The position numbers were made by a program, and so were the translations under genes. The notes beneath the pieces are model-generated. The model had not been told where the DNA came from. It did no database searches and saw only the letters and a list, made by a program, of their open reading frames with translations. 64,000 bases of DNA, from NCBI GenBank assembly GCA_944548615.1, contig OX155976.1, positions 1,616,474 to 1,680,473 of the forward strand, given 5' to 3'. This document shows, piece after piece, positions 33,216 to 44,341 of the stretch; the stretch's first letter is position 1, and every line of letters starts with the position of its first letter. This stretch comes from Micropterix aruncella. Lineage: Eukaryota > Arthropoda > Insecta > Lepidoptera > Micropterigidae.

Positions 33216-33960
33216 CCGTTTTAATTGTTTCATACATAATTAAAAATCACATTTTTCTGCAAAAACATGGGGAGAATCGCTCTGCGCGTTTCCTGGTTAG
33301 GTATAGCTTACGCTTATTTGCACATATTTTTGTGTGCAAGCGTATAACTCGAGAACGCGGTGATTCAAATGATTCTTTCAGCGTTCGGGTTTGAATTTTA
33401 GACTGTAGTCCACCACGAAAAAGGGTGTTTATTTCTGAACTTCACGCGGTAAAAATCCGTTTTTAGTTATTTCATTGATAATAAACTTTCACCTTCATTT
33501 TTGGTAAAAGAACGGGGAGAATCCCCGATGCGTTTCCTAGTAATAGCATGCGCTCATTTGCACATATTTTTGTGTGCAAGCTTTTAACTCGAGAACGCGT
33601 GAAGCGATTCAAATGATTCTTTCAGCAATATAATTATAATTGTAGGCTTTAGTCCGCGCCGAACAAAGGTGTTCGTTCCTCAACTTTGCGCGGTAAAATC
33701 CCTTTTTTATTATTTCATAGATAATAGAATTTAACATTTATCGGTAAAATAACGGTTGGCTCTCAACACCACGCGGTGAAAATCCGTTTTAATTGTTTCA
33801 TTGATAATAAAAATTCACATTTTTCGGTAAAAACACGGAGAGAATCGCTCCACGTGTTCCCTAGTTAAAGCTTACGCTCGTTTGCACATATTTTTGTGTG
33901 CAAGCGTATAACTCGAGAGCGCGAGAAGCGATTTAAATGATTATTTTAGCGTTAGGGTTA
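33176..33960 (-). repeat. tandem array of ~237-bp units with a palindromic core
   Basis: Three units (starts near 33,176, 33,410 and 33,650) plus a partial one. Each joins a Penelope-tail-like stretch (CACGCGGT.AAAATCCGTTTT) to the palindrome TTTGCACATATTTTTGTGTG, CAAGCGTATAACTCGAGA, ACGCG. The array stops 15 bp from the exon 6 donor. Confidence 0.65.
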
Positions 33961-33975
33961 GAATTCAGAATATAC

Positions 33976-34120
33976 CTTCCACAGTAAGGAAACCAGTACA
34001 TTGGACGTTTCCGATTTCTATGCTGTATTTTCCTGTGTCCTCGACCTTAGGATTGAAGATGGTTAGCTTGTAGGAATCACCCTCGTTAATGAATTTGTAT
34101 TTTGAGCCGGTGAACAGTTC
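33976..34120 (-). CDS. bt: bt exon 6, C-terminal half of second Ig (residues 224-272)
   Basis: Starts ELFTGSKYKF and contains the tyrosine-corner motif EDTGKYSIEIGN before the G strand GFLTVE. Acceptor follows a run of T (TTTTTTTAG). Donor GTATATTC, phase 1 out. A tandem array of palindromic repeats ends about 15 bp inside the following intron. Confidence 0.95.
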
Positions 34121-34124
34121 CTAA

Positions 34125-34760
34125 AAAAACAAAATATTATTATGGTTAAGTCGTGTGTGGTTAAAAAGTAAACATTACAAGTCAGGCACATAAAAGCCTT
34201 TCCAGTTTTCAAATCGTTGGACGTGAAATTTCTAGTATTTAGTCTTTTTTTAAATGATAAATACAATATGTCTATGTATAAGCCTGGAATTATCGACTAC
34301 AACGGGCGAACCCGTCAGAATCTGACTCATTATGACTCATCGTACTAATTTTTGGTACCGCGTGTGAGAACTTCATTCGCACAAAGATACTTTAAATACT
34401 TAGCTCCAAGGCTCTATAATAATATAGAATTACGATCGAAAATTTAGTTAACATGGTAGCATTTAAAAAAGCAATAAAAAACACTCTATGACAAAACGGA
34501 ATTTAACAGAATTTTTGATTAGGTAAAATTATTAAATAAAAAGCAAATACTTAGTTTTTTTTATTTTTTATTATTTATAAATATAATAGACGTATATGTG
34601 AGGTTTAAGACTAGAGGTATTTCAATTTAATTTATTTGTGTACATTTTGTGTATATTAGTATTTTATATTAGTATGTATATTTATTTTAAATATGTATTT
34701 ATTGTATTTATGTATTACTATATATTGGTGTTGGGTTTAATAATAATTTCTTACTACGAT
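34125..34760. other. intron sequence, nothing recognised
   Basis: AT-rich. It includes a 45-bp fragment of the SINE-like family start at about 34,285-34,320 (ATCGACTACAACGGGCGAAC). No gene was seen. Confidence 0.4.
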
Positions 34761-34764
34761 AACT

Positions 34765-35325
34765 TTTTACTTTCCTGACGACCTATCGGAAAGGAAAGTA
34801 TTGTGATCGCGCTAAAAAAAAATTTTGAGATGAAGATGGGAATATATATTTTGAGACTCCCTGAGACGATTGAGACTATTTCCAGACCGATCTCTGTCTG
34901 TCTGTATGTCTGTATGTCTGTATGTCTGTATGTATGTATTCTTCCACGATAGCGCCCAGACGCTTAATCGGATTGAGCTGAAATTTGGTATATAAGCTTC
35001 TGTTAACCGTCGGAGGAACCCATTAGTTTTTGGAGTCCCTACGCCCTACGGTTGTGGTACCTCCCATACAAATTTGGGGTTCCCGGCGAAAAAATTGTTT
35101 CCGCGATAGCGCCCAGACGCTTAATCTGTCTAAGTTAAAATTTGGCATAGAAGCTTCTGTTAACCATCGGAAGAACCTATTAGTTTTTGGGGTACTTACG
35201 ACCAACGTTTGGGGTACCTGCCATACAAATTTGGGGTACTAGAGTAAAAAATGTCGCTGTTTTTTCGCACCTCCCCGGATACTAGTCAGGAAAGTCTTGG
35301 GGTGACACAACCGATTTTTTTTTGT
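34765..35325 (+). repeat. transposon family with TCTG/TATG microsatellite, copy 1
   Basis: Shares its order of blocks with 52,340-53,650, 54,265-54,780 and 58,540-59,745: GGAAAGTATTGTGATCGCGC, TGAGATGAAGATGG, GACCGATTTC-type text, a TCTGTATG microsatellite (34,898-34,940), GATAGCGCCCAGACGCTTAA, GAAATTTGGTAT, and TCTTGGGGTGACACAACCGA at the end. The ends are not defined well enough to name a class. Confidence 0.55.
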
Positions 35326-35399
35326 ATGTTGGTATAACTTTTTGTGCGTTTATTTTTGTATTATGCAAGAATGAATGTTTTAAACTTTATACCAATTAT

Positions 35400-35615
35400 A
35401 ATTATATAACCGAACGTCATACATGTCAGCTCGCAATATGCTAAGTCAAATATCAGCAAATATCAATACGGGCGTTCTTGCTCAGTTAGGTATGCAATGA
35501 GCCAACGGCTATGGGTTCAACTTGTTTTACCTGCACGTTTTATTGAACTGTATACCGAATATCATAGCCATTCGTCTGTAAATCATGTTGTTTAAAATAA
35601 ATAAAATAAAAAAAA
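35400..35615 (+). repeat. LINE 3' tail, A-rich end
   Basis: Resembles 1-150 (CCTGCACGTTTTATTGAACT, then AAATAAATAAAATAAAA at the end). Non-coding. Confidence 0.45.
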
Positions 35616-35627
35616 AATGTGTTTAAG

Positions 35628-37725
35628 GTCGACCCAATTCGCGGATCAGCACCCATTTGGAAGCCCTCAAGTAGAAGTTTGAGCCCGGGTAGGACTCTGT
35701 GCCTTAAGGTCAGTTTTCTTTAAGAATCGTTTTCCGGGCGCTCCTGTGTGCTTTTTACGCACCGCGCGGCGTCAGCCAATCGACTATGCATTCGGACTAA
35801 TATTCGGGGGTTGCTGGAAATGAATGACATTGTTTCCTAAGCAGCGGAGGTGGATGCTGACTTGTCGTTTTCTACCCTTGAAATGACCATTTGGCTACAG
35901 GCAGGTCACAGACAGTAGAAATAGATGGATTTAGATCTACACCTCAACCGATATCCTGCGGAGTTCCCCATTCTTGGTCCATTATTATTTTTATTTTTTA
36001 TTAATGATATAGGGGCAATTGCTTGCCAGCCTACACCAAAACCTTACTCTATGCAGATGATACAAGTTTCCTGTTTCACGATAACAATCTTAACGACCTT
36101 ATGACCAATGCCAATCATGCGTTAAACCTAGCAAGTTCATGGTTCACAGAGAATAATCTCTTGCTTAATGCAAAAAAAAACCGTAACTATGCACTTCTCC
36201 CCAAAATATAAATCGTCTGCTATACCATTTAATATAACCCTAGACAACAGTACTCTAGAAATAAGCAAATCGACAAAGTTCCTAGGTATCATGATCGATC
36301 ATCATCTTAGCTGGAACATCCATATGAACTGTGTATTGCGCTTTCTTCGGCAATATATGCGATAAAAAAGATTAAATTCTTAGCTGGTGAAATCGCTGCA
36401 ATAACTGCGTATCATGCCTGTTTCCATTCTAAAATGACTTATGGTATACTGATATGGGGGAATGCCACAGACAGTTCTAGGGTTTTCATTTTACAGAAAA
36501 GTGTACTAAGAGCAATTGCAGGAGTATCCCGTGACACGCACTGCGAACCATATTTTCTTAAGTAAAAAATACTGACTTTTACGTCTCAATATATTTTACA
36601 ATGTCTACTATATGCTAAATCAAATATTAACGAACAAGAGGTAAACGGGAATATGCACTCCCACAATACACGCAGACGTGATGACGTTATCCTGCCTAAA
36701 GTACGCCTTACGCAGACACAAAAGTCCTTTGGATATTTCAGCTATAAGCTGCTATAACCAGCTACCACTCTCCACAAGAAAGATGGAAACAAAGGCGTTT
36801 AAAAGATTTATTAAAAAAAAGCTACAATCCACACATGCTTTCTATAAGCTGGGTGATTTTTTTGAGCATGCCAATTCTTTCAAATGGGAATAACATTAAT
36901 ATGTAACTTTCAGGTACCTCATTTTAGTTCTTATTGTTTAATAATAATATTATGAATTTAATATTTAATATGTAGATTACAATGTGTAATGTAACATACC
37001 TGATCATTACGTTGTTTTTTCCAATTTTGTTTTGATACTTCCTATTGTGTGATTATTTTTTGTATAAAGTGCTTGATGACTATTAATATTCTTATAATAA
37101 TTATCTATTTTATATGTATACTCATGTACATGGATTCAGCTTTATTTTTATTTTTTTTTTAATTTTATTTGTCTGCCGTGTAAAGCCGACTTTAGTCAAC
37201 ATTATTGTCGAATTAATATTTATGCTTTAATCGTTTTATATCTACATTTAAACTGACGAATTCTATTATGCCATAATTAGCTTTAATTCATAATTCATGC
37301 TTTTATTGTATATTATGAATGAATAAATTGAATACTGAATACTGAATACTAGTCCAGAGCCGGGCAAAAGATGACATAGTCCGCAAAAGATTCGAACCGA
37401 ATCACCGCTGAACATACGACCGCGCAAGCGACCTTGAAACCGTAACCAGTCGGGAGGACAGAGGTATCCTGATGATTAAATCCAGGCGGAGATACCCTGC
37501 CAAAACTAGTAGTCAGGGGCGAGGTTGCCCGCTGGGTTGCCTTTCCAGTGCCTCACAGTAAAGCCTTGGCCTCTGACGGGCATGTTAGCTTTCCTGGATG
37601 GTGGTAGGTTTGTACTCGTTCTCAAATCTTCTACGTTCACCTCACAGGAGAAAGAACGGTCATTATCCCTAAAACTTTCTGTGGTGATGGGTTCGCCCGC
37701 TATAGTTGACTTCGCCCTAAGCTAA
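35628..37725 (-). repeat. old SINE-like copy split by a LINE
   Basis: 35,628-35,925 and 37,355-37,725 are consecutive parts of one diverged minus-strand copy: GGATCAGCACCCATTTGGAA, GGGCGCTCCTGTG, GCCAATCGACTATGCATTC; then AGAGCCGGGCAAAAGATG, GACCGCGCAAGCGACCTTG, GGGTTCGCCCGCTATAGTTG. The LINE at about 35,965-37,350 lies between them. Confidence 0.6.
35965..37350 (+). pseudogene. LINE fragment with YADD reverse-transcriptase motif
   Basis: A broken frame at 36,023-36,365 reads LLYADDTSFLFHDNNLNDLM, SSWFTENNLLLNAKK and, after a frameshift near 36,175, TKFLGIMIDHHLSWNIHMN. This is the catalytic YADD box and the segment after it in a non-LTR reverse transcriptase. Further C-terminal text is scattered to 36,893. 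It ends in GAATACT repeats at 37,330-37,350. Confidence 0.75.
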
Positions 37726-37729
37726 CTCA

Positions 37730-38335
37730 TTTTGAGGGTGTAATTTGTAATGGATATCTACTTTTGCCTTATGCTTTTCCATCTTCTTATAAACTATTAA
37801 CTCTTTGAAAACAAGATTCTCGAGTATAGAAAGAGAAATAGAAATAAATTTATTGCGCGATTTATGGTGTAACATTTATGACAATAATGGGTGATATTAG
37901 GTCTCCTATACTTTCTTGTTATCATAACAGATTGAAGATATGAAATCTAATTAACACATCATTATTCCACTGAATCACCTATGACATCTAAAAAATACTA
38001 ATAATCAAAATAATAAGTAATTAGAATTAAACATCATAATAATAGTCTTTCGATAATAAAGCAATGAAATATACGAAGACTATTGCTTCTGCTTCACATT
38101 ATAAGGATAATAGTCTCGCTTGATATATTTCTATTAGTGGTGGGAGTTTCCTTAATCCTTGAAAGATCTAACAGTTGCTGAATTTTCCTTTCGGCTCTTA
38201 AGTGATAGAAAGACTAACACATTGTTTTTCATAAAATATCGTGGATTTTTTCTGTGATATACTGATTGACTTTAAATTATACCCCTCAAAATATATGTTA
38301 TCAATATTCTAAAGGTGTTTTTTTCTATATATACT
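37730..38335. other. intron sequence, nothing recognised
   Basis: AT-rich DNA between the SINE-like remnant and the exon 5 donor. No gene or repeat was recognised. Confidence 0.4.
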
Positions 38336-38338
38336 TAC

Positions 38339-38464
38339 ATCTTTTCTGAAGTACCATCTCGGTTTGCAGTTCTTTGCTGTAAAGAGCGCCTCGAAAGTGA
38401 CTTTTTTATCTTTTCCTTCCTTGGCGAATTGATCGACGAGGGGCTTGAGGAATGATTCCGGTTT
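38339..38464 (-). CDS. bt: bt exon 5, N-terminal half of second Ig (residues 182-223)
   Basis: Encodes KPESFLKPLVDQFAKEGKDK and then strands B-C with core residues CKPRWYFRKD. Phase 0 at both ends, acceptor CTCTAG, donor GTAAGTA. It pairs with exon 6 to complete one Ig domain, so an intron interrupts this domain. Confidence 0.95.
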
Positions 38465-38639
38465 CTAGAGAAAAAAAAACAAATATTTTAAAGAAACGTC
38501 CATCAATATTTCTCCGTAAATGTTAATAATCGAGCAACAGTCCATATTAAACGTGTTCATTCGCTATTCGAAAATAAGAGATGTAGAGATGCGGTCTTGA
38601 AAATTACAGAAATAGAAAGAGAGAGCACGACGATTCTCG

Positions 38640-40440
38640 AGTAGCGCACATGCTTCTGTCGCGTGTGACGACGATGATAGTGCGACGAAATATCCTTGAT
38701 CGTTTTATTGACGACATTCATGTTCACATGCTTTTGACCTTTTGATCATTCCGTGTGTCGATCCTTTAACCGTTATAAAATATGTGCAGATATGATGGTT
38801 AATATTAGTATGTATTTTTGAATAGTTGATATTTTTTCATAATTTGATTTATCATATACACAATTACTTACTAAAAAAATAATGGAAGCCGAGAAGCGAC
38901 AAAAAGTATTTGTTAGAATTTAAATATTTTCTGTTTCACTATCCGTGTCCCATGCTTCTAGTATCAAAATGCGTCATCCTACTCTACTCCTCGTTCAATC
39001 ATTGATAATGTGCTCTACTATAGTGCTCAGTGTGTATAAAATTATTTAAACAATCTATTAACGAGTGGAATCACGATGATGTTGTGACGACATATCCTTG
39101 ATCGTTTTACTTGACGACATTCATGTTCACATGCTCTTGACCTCTTGATCATTCCGTGTGTCGATCCTATAACCATTCTATGTGCAAGTATGTTAGCTAA
39201 TATTAGTAGACCTGTTCAAAATTTTATTTATGTTGGGCACTATCAGTTGCTGAAAAAAAAAAACAAAACGTTTGAAAACGATAAGCAACGAAAAGTGTGA
39301 GTGGAGGATATCCTCGATCTTCATATACGTCAGATCTCGTACACGCCAATAAGAAAACTGTTGAGGGCATGGAAAAAACTGAATAACTTCGTTCACGAGA
39401 TGTTTTTTGGTTGTTCTGTAAACAGTATATTTAAAATATATATATATTATTTTACTATACTAACGATTGAAACTGACAAAGGTAATTAATTAGATTGTTA
39501 GCCAGGAATTACTACTACGTATCATAAGAGGTCCGCGTTCGAGGTCTCATATAATTACAGATCGACGATATATGAGTATGGTGTGTTTGTTGCCATCCAA
39601 TGTAGTGATGATGAAACTGAAAGTGTTTGAGATGCAGCTTTTTTATCGGAGATGAAAATACAGCTTTACATTGAAAGTCGAGAAGCAACGAAAAGTGCGA
39701 ATAAAAAATGTATGAGTGTGGTGTTTTGGTTACTTTCATATGCAGCAATGATGAGACTGAAATTGTTTGAGACGTAGTTTAATATCAGAGATAGATATAG
39801 GAAGAGAAATTATGAAACTGGTAGGATATTGGAATGACAAAGCAGATAGTTTGTTTGATAGCAGTAGAAATCATACGGGTTAAAAGCAATGAAGAAATCG
39901 CCGAAGTATCAATTCAAAGAAACAAATATTCATTTACGTTGTCGAGTAGTTTTAAAGATTGGGCAAAATATAAATGAGAAAATTTTAATTAGGCTGTAAC
40001 TTAGGCTAATGATTTTCAAAGAATTTATAGTGCTAAAAATAGTCTGCGAAGTTGAATGCTAACCAAACTTCATCAATAATAACAAGATGCCATAAATTAG
40101 TATAATTAGGTCCTTACCTAGTCATAAAAAGATGATTCTACGACATATGTCTGGTCGTTATTGGTCGTTGGGGACGCATTCCATACATTTTTGCTTATCT
40201 TCTTTTCCTTTTAGAATGGAATCTTCGTAGGTAAGGACCTAATATTTGTTAGAATTTCGATATTCTCTGTTTCACTATCTGTGTCCCATGCTTCTAGTAA
40301 CAAAATGCGACATCCTATCACAATATTCCTCATTCAAACGTTGCGTATGTGCTCATAACGTAGTAACTGTTGTGCTCAGTGTGTAGAAAATAAATTGAAC
40401 AATCTAGGAACGAGTGTATTCGTTCTGTATCAACAGTGAA
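38640..40440. repeat. internally duplicated block in bt intron 4
   Basis: A ~130-bp segment at 38,690-38,830 (TTGACGACATTCATGTTCAC, TGATCATTCCGTGTGTCGAT) recurs at 39,080-39,210. A second segment at 38,905-39,060 (TGTCCCATGCTTCTAGTA) recurs at 40,250-40,420. A third (GAGAAGC.ACGAAAAGTG, TATGAGTATGGTG) appears several times between 39,270 and 39,760. Unit limits are blurred by divergence. Confidence 0.6.
40109..40239. mobile_element. mariner-like MITE
   Basis: Inverted ends GGTCCTTACCTA (left) and TAGGTAAGGACC (right) are flanked by TA on both sides, the target duplication of Tc1/mariner elements. 131 bp, non-coding. It interrupts a duplicated block. Confidence 0.7.
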
Positions 40441-40613
40441 ATGCTGACGTGCTTGCTACGTGACGGCGTCCGCGAAATTTCCAAACCTCGTCTCTGCGAA
40501 AAGAGTGCAGAACCGGCCAATCGGGGATGAGCTCGGCTAACGAAGGACGACGCTGGCCGTGAGTACGCTAAATGTCCAACATCAAACAAAAATACTCACC
40601 AACCGTCAAATCA

Positions 40614-41400
40614 ATAATGAGAATAACATTTACACAAAAAAAGTGCTTCGATAGCCGAAAGAACGGCGCGAATCTCTCTACGCATTCTCGAGTTATGGGG
40701 TGCGCTCCTTTGCACATTTTTTATATGTTTACTTAAAACTCGGGAACGCGTGGAGCGCTTTACATAGTTATTGCACTAAGAACCGTCAAACGAAGAATGT
40801 GCACTAAAAATATGCTAAAAATACGCGAATCGCTCGATGCAATCTCGAGTTATGACGTGCACTCGTTTGCACATTTTAATGTGATTGCTTATAACTCAGG
40901 AACGCGTGGAATAATTTACACCGTTTTTGCACCAAAGAAATAGTAGACAATAGTCTTGTGTACGTATATATTTTCTACTTTATTTATTGTACTAAAGTCC
41001 CATCAAATAAATATTCAAGTAAAATTCATAAAAAAATGCATTTCGATCGCTGAGAGAACGGCGAGAATCATTCGATGCGTTCTCGATTTATGGCGCTCGC
41101 TCGTTAGCACCATTTATTTGTGTTATTGCTTATAACTCAGAGGACGTCGGTAGATTTACACCGTTCTTGCACCAAAAAAATAGTTATATGCATATCTCTC
41201 CGAGTTTCTTTACTATATTCATAAGTCTGTCAAATCAATAATCAGAAAATGTGCATAAAATAACTGTGCTTCGATCGCCGAAAGAACGGCGCGGATCGCT
41301 CGATGCATTCTCGATTTATTGCGTGCGCTCATTTGCACATGTTTTTATGCGATTGCTTATAACTCAGTAGCGCGTGGGCGATTTACGCCATGGTTGCATA
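40614..41400 (-). repeat. tandem array of palindromic-core units, four copies
   Basis: Four degenerate units start near 40,641, 40,800, 41,030 and 41,258. Each carries GATCGCCGAAAGAACGGCGC-like text, GATGCATTCTCGAGTTAT, GTGCGCTCGTTTGCACAT and GCTTATAACTCAGGAACGCG, that is, outer and inner inverted arms. The array begins about 36-40 bp from the exon 4 donor. Confidence 0.65.
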
Positions 41401-41436
41401 AAATAAATGTTAAAAAATAATCTTTTATTTGCATAC

Positions 41437-41573
41437 CTTTTCGACTTTCTTTAGCGCTGGAATAGGCACTTCGACCTCTTTGAGATCACCCCAATCTGGG
41501 TCACCCTTGTCCTTGTCCCATTTCGCGTATTTTCTCTTCTTGAGCATAGCACGGAAGTCCATACCGCTGGAGT
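41437..41573 (-). CDS. bt: bt exon 4, charged linker (residues 136-181)
   Basis: Begins [18 protein letters not shown] and continues through an acidic [13 protein letters not shown] stretch to ALKKVEK. This is not an Ig fold. It corresponds to the conserved linker between N-terminal Ig domains in projectin/twitchin, which resembles the FRxxLKKR segment of vertebrate myosin-binding protein C. Phase 1 in, phase 0 out, donor GTATGC. The intron after it opens with an array of palindromic repeats about 40 bp from the donor. Confidence 0.95.
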
Positions 41574-41879
41574 CTGAAATAATAACAAAAATCATAATAA
41601 CAGCAAATAACCATTACATGAGATGCACCGTCAAATGTAATACTGTCGATAAAAGTCGGGAATGTCATGTATGAGGTGAAATTATCAGAAATGTAATCTC
41701 AGTAATAACTAACAGTATTGGTCCCATACATATTATATAGTATACCTATAGTATTGGTCGATAAAAATGCGCAGTAGACTTGCTTGACCATACCTTACTA
41801 CAGGCAAGGCTTAGTTATCAAAATAACAGCACCTTTTAAAGATTCAATAAAAAAAATGAATTTGATTTTGATTTGATAT

Positions 41880-42115
41880 AATATTTAGCCACCATGGTTG
41901 AAAGGCTGCAAACTGTCTGCATTCGCTTTATCTATGGCGTGAAAAAGTTTAGAGCGGACAAAAAGTCCGGTAACATTTGTATCAGTCGCTGCTTCGACTT
42001 GCGGGAGGCGTGGCAGATTGGGGCATTACTAAACGTGAGAGCGGTTACTAAGTACGGGCCAAAGAAACGTTCCGATGGGGGTAATAAACCGAGCTGTCAA
42101 CAAGGATGCGGCTAA
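41880..42115 (+). pseudogene. short LINE fragment
   Basis: ERLQTVCIRFIYGVKKF matches the segment RLQNVCIRYIFNAKKF of the fragment at 9,733 and then loses similarity. A LINE 3' end resembling that of the same family (GGTTAGCTGTAAGGTATTG) is at 42,725-42,750. Confidence 0.55.
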
Positions 42116-42119
42116 CGTC

Positions 42120-43780
42120 GATATTGCTTATCGATGAATTACGCTTGCTCGATGAAACAGTATTATACATTTGCATGTATTATAGTACCGATTGCTATAT
42201 TTATTAATATTTTCGGTTTAAGTATTATTTTAGAATTAGAGTAATTAAATTATGACCTAATTATGTAATGTGAGTTATTAATAGATAACTTAATAGATAA
42301 CTGCTTATCTGAAAGGCATATCATAGGTCATCATTAATTTCTAAACAGCCATTAGTAAAATGTTATCGTGGCATTTTGTAATCAGTTGAGCAATGGAGAC
42401 CATATTTTCTTACCTGGAGCTATTGAAGTTGAAGGGTGCAGACTCGGTGCTTTATACATAACATTTTGTCATTTTTGGACGAACTGAAAAGTGAGCCGAC
42501 AAAAGTGTAGATGCTCAAGCTACCATGCGCTCATAAATATGTCTCGTCCCTTTTCGTTCCCCTTTCCTGCGTCATTGTAGTTTTATTGCTTTTTAAACAT
42601 TTTGATTTATGTTTCATTCTCTGTAGTTTATATTGGATACATTTTTCAAGATGCATTTATATTAATAAAATAAAACTATTAAGTTTTATCTTGCTTTTAC
42701 CTCAAAATATGTTGTTCCATTAGTTTAAGGTTAGCTGTAAGGTATTGTATCAATGCAATATTTTTTTTATTTTTTTATTTTTAATTTCAAACCAGTTGAT
42801 AGGAATTCCTACACTTGGTTATGTCAAAAAGTAACAAAAATAACAAGTATAATATTTAAATATATACCTATTAAGGTATAAGGTATGAACGTCGGTATTG
42901 CAAGGTATGAACGTTGAACGTCTAAGCGCAGATTTTCTAGGTTATATAGAGGAAACAACATTTACCGATATTTTCAATCAAAATTCTTACATAATTTCGT
43001 AGAATTTTCATGTGGACAATAGTACTAAATAATCAAACAAATATAATTTCACAAATTATCATACGGGAAGATATTTTAAAGAAAAAACACAAATACAAGC
43101 GAATCAGTAATAATAATAATAGTCAATAGCCAATAATTAGAAGAAAAAAAACGCAATTGTACAATAAGGAATAATAATAGTCAAGTAGGTCAATAGAGCT
43201 GCGACAAATTGATATTGTAAAAATCCTCAATGCTATAAATGGGGTTTTTATTCAAAATACCCTGAAAAACCTCCCCAACTAATAAGCTCGCTGATTTGTT
43301 TGATTATATAAAGCATTTTATTATTATTATAATTATATAAGTAAACGACATGGTGACAATCTCGACTCGGTCTAGAACAATAAAATTATGAAGTATCTCG
43401 ACTCACACCATAAGGTTACTTATATGTGTCGACCAATGATTTTCGACCAATGATTTTCGACCAATGACGGCGCTGCCTTAAGAGCCTCCCCGAACATCAT
43501 GAGGTTCTCTTAACTGCAGACAACAGAGCAAGGAATGCAGAAACAGTCTCAACATTCCGGTTGTTGGAAATATTACCGCTTTCTGCATTACATGTTTGAG
43601 CCCCAGGCTCAAACAGGTAATGCAGATGATTACATACTGACTCATGGTATATTGTATTTCCTTAAATTCAAAGAAATTGTCTGCAGCTTATTCATTGCGT
43701 GAAATCAGCCGAAGAGATTGCTTTAACATCTCTCTGATATGGTAACGGAATAACAACATTTAAGACGTTAAATTTAATAC
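42120..43780. other. intron sequence with two short structures
   Basis: Mostly AT-rich without recognised genes. It contains a triple 15-bp repeat of CGACCAATGATTTT at 43,429-43,468 and a 43-nt hairpin at 43,583-43,625. Confidence 0.5.
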
Positions 43781-43794
43781 GAGAAGGTGCTCAC

Positions 43795-44031
43795 CAGAGA
43801 CGTACAACTGTGTCTCAGCCGTGTCTTCTCCATGAATGTTGCTCACGACCACCCTGTACTTGCCCTCATCGTTCGGTTTCACCTTCCGCATGCACAGGGT
43901 GATAATTCCCGAATCGCCTTCAGTGACATACTTGAATCTGCCACCTTCAATGATTTCTGCAACACCCTTGTAAAACTTGAAAGTAGGGGCTGGGTTTCCT
44001 TCCACTTCAATAGTAATGTAGCCAGTGGAAT
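43795..44031 (-). CDS. bt: bt exon 3, body of first Ig domain (residues 57-136)
   Basis: Encodes most of an I-set Ig fold. Visible features are [13 protein letters not shown] (B-C strands, with Phe at the usual core Trp position), the tyrosine corner [11 protein letters not shown] and the G strand TAETQLYVS. Acceptor TTTGCAG, donor GTGAGC, phase 1 at both ends. The 3.3-kb intron before it and 2.2-kb intron after it are mostly repeat DNA. Confidence 0.95.
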
Positions 44032-44139
44032 CTGCAAAGAAGTAAATTGTTAAAGCCAGGATCTCACGGTGACGTTTAATTTGATGAAGTTTACTTAAAG
44101 AGATGACAAGTATCACTCATGTGGAAGAAAATATAAACT

Positions 44140-44215
44140 ACGTCGTAGTTTAGTAGACTAAACTAATTTAGTAGACTAGACTAGACTAGTTTAGTAGACT
44201 AGACTTGAGTAGACT
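44140..44215. repeat. degenerate TAGAC/TAGTAGACTA tandem tract
   Basis: Repeats of TAGTAGACTA and TAGACTAGAC over about 75 bp in the intron between exons 2 and 3. Confidence 0.7.
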
Positions 44216-44341
44216 ATGTCGCAATGTTAGGTGATTTGCACCACCAGAAGACAACGCAAATATTCCCGCGTGCAGTGTTACTAAGCGCAAAGAGTAATTA
44301 TTGGAGTCAGATTTCAATATCACGTCGCTGTAAGCAACTAG

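Noticed and set aside
34898..34940. Microsatellites (TCTGTATG; TG at 3,872 and 60,699; AAAT in several places)
   Set aside because: Ordinary simple repeats, mentioned only where they mark element ends.
40614..41400. Hammerhead ribozyme (retrozyme-like) in the tandem arrays
   Set aside because: The tandem unit length would fit, but no CUGAUGA box is present, and the GAAAG stretch stands alone.
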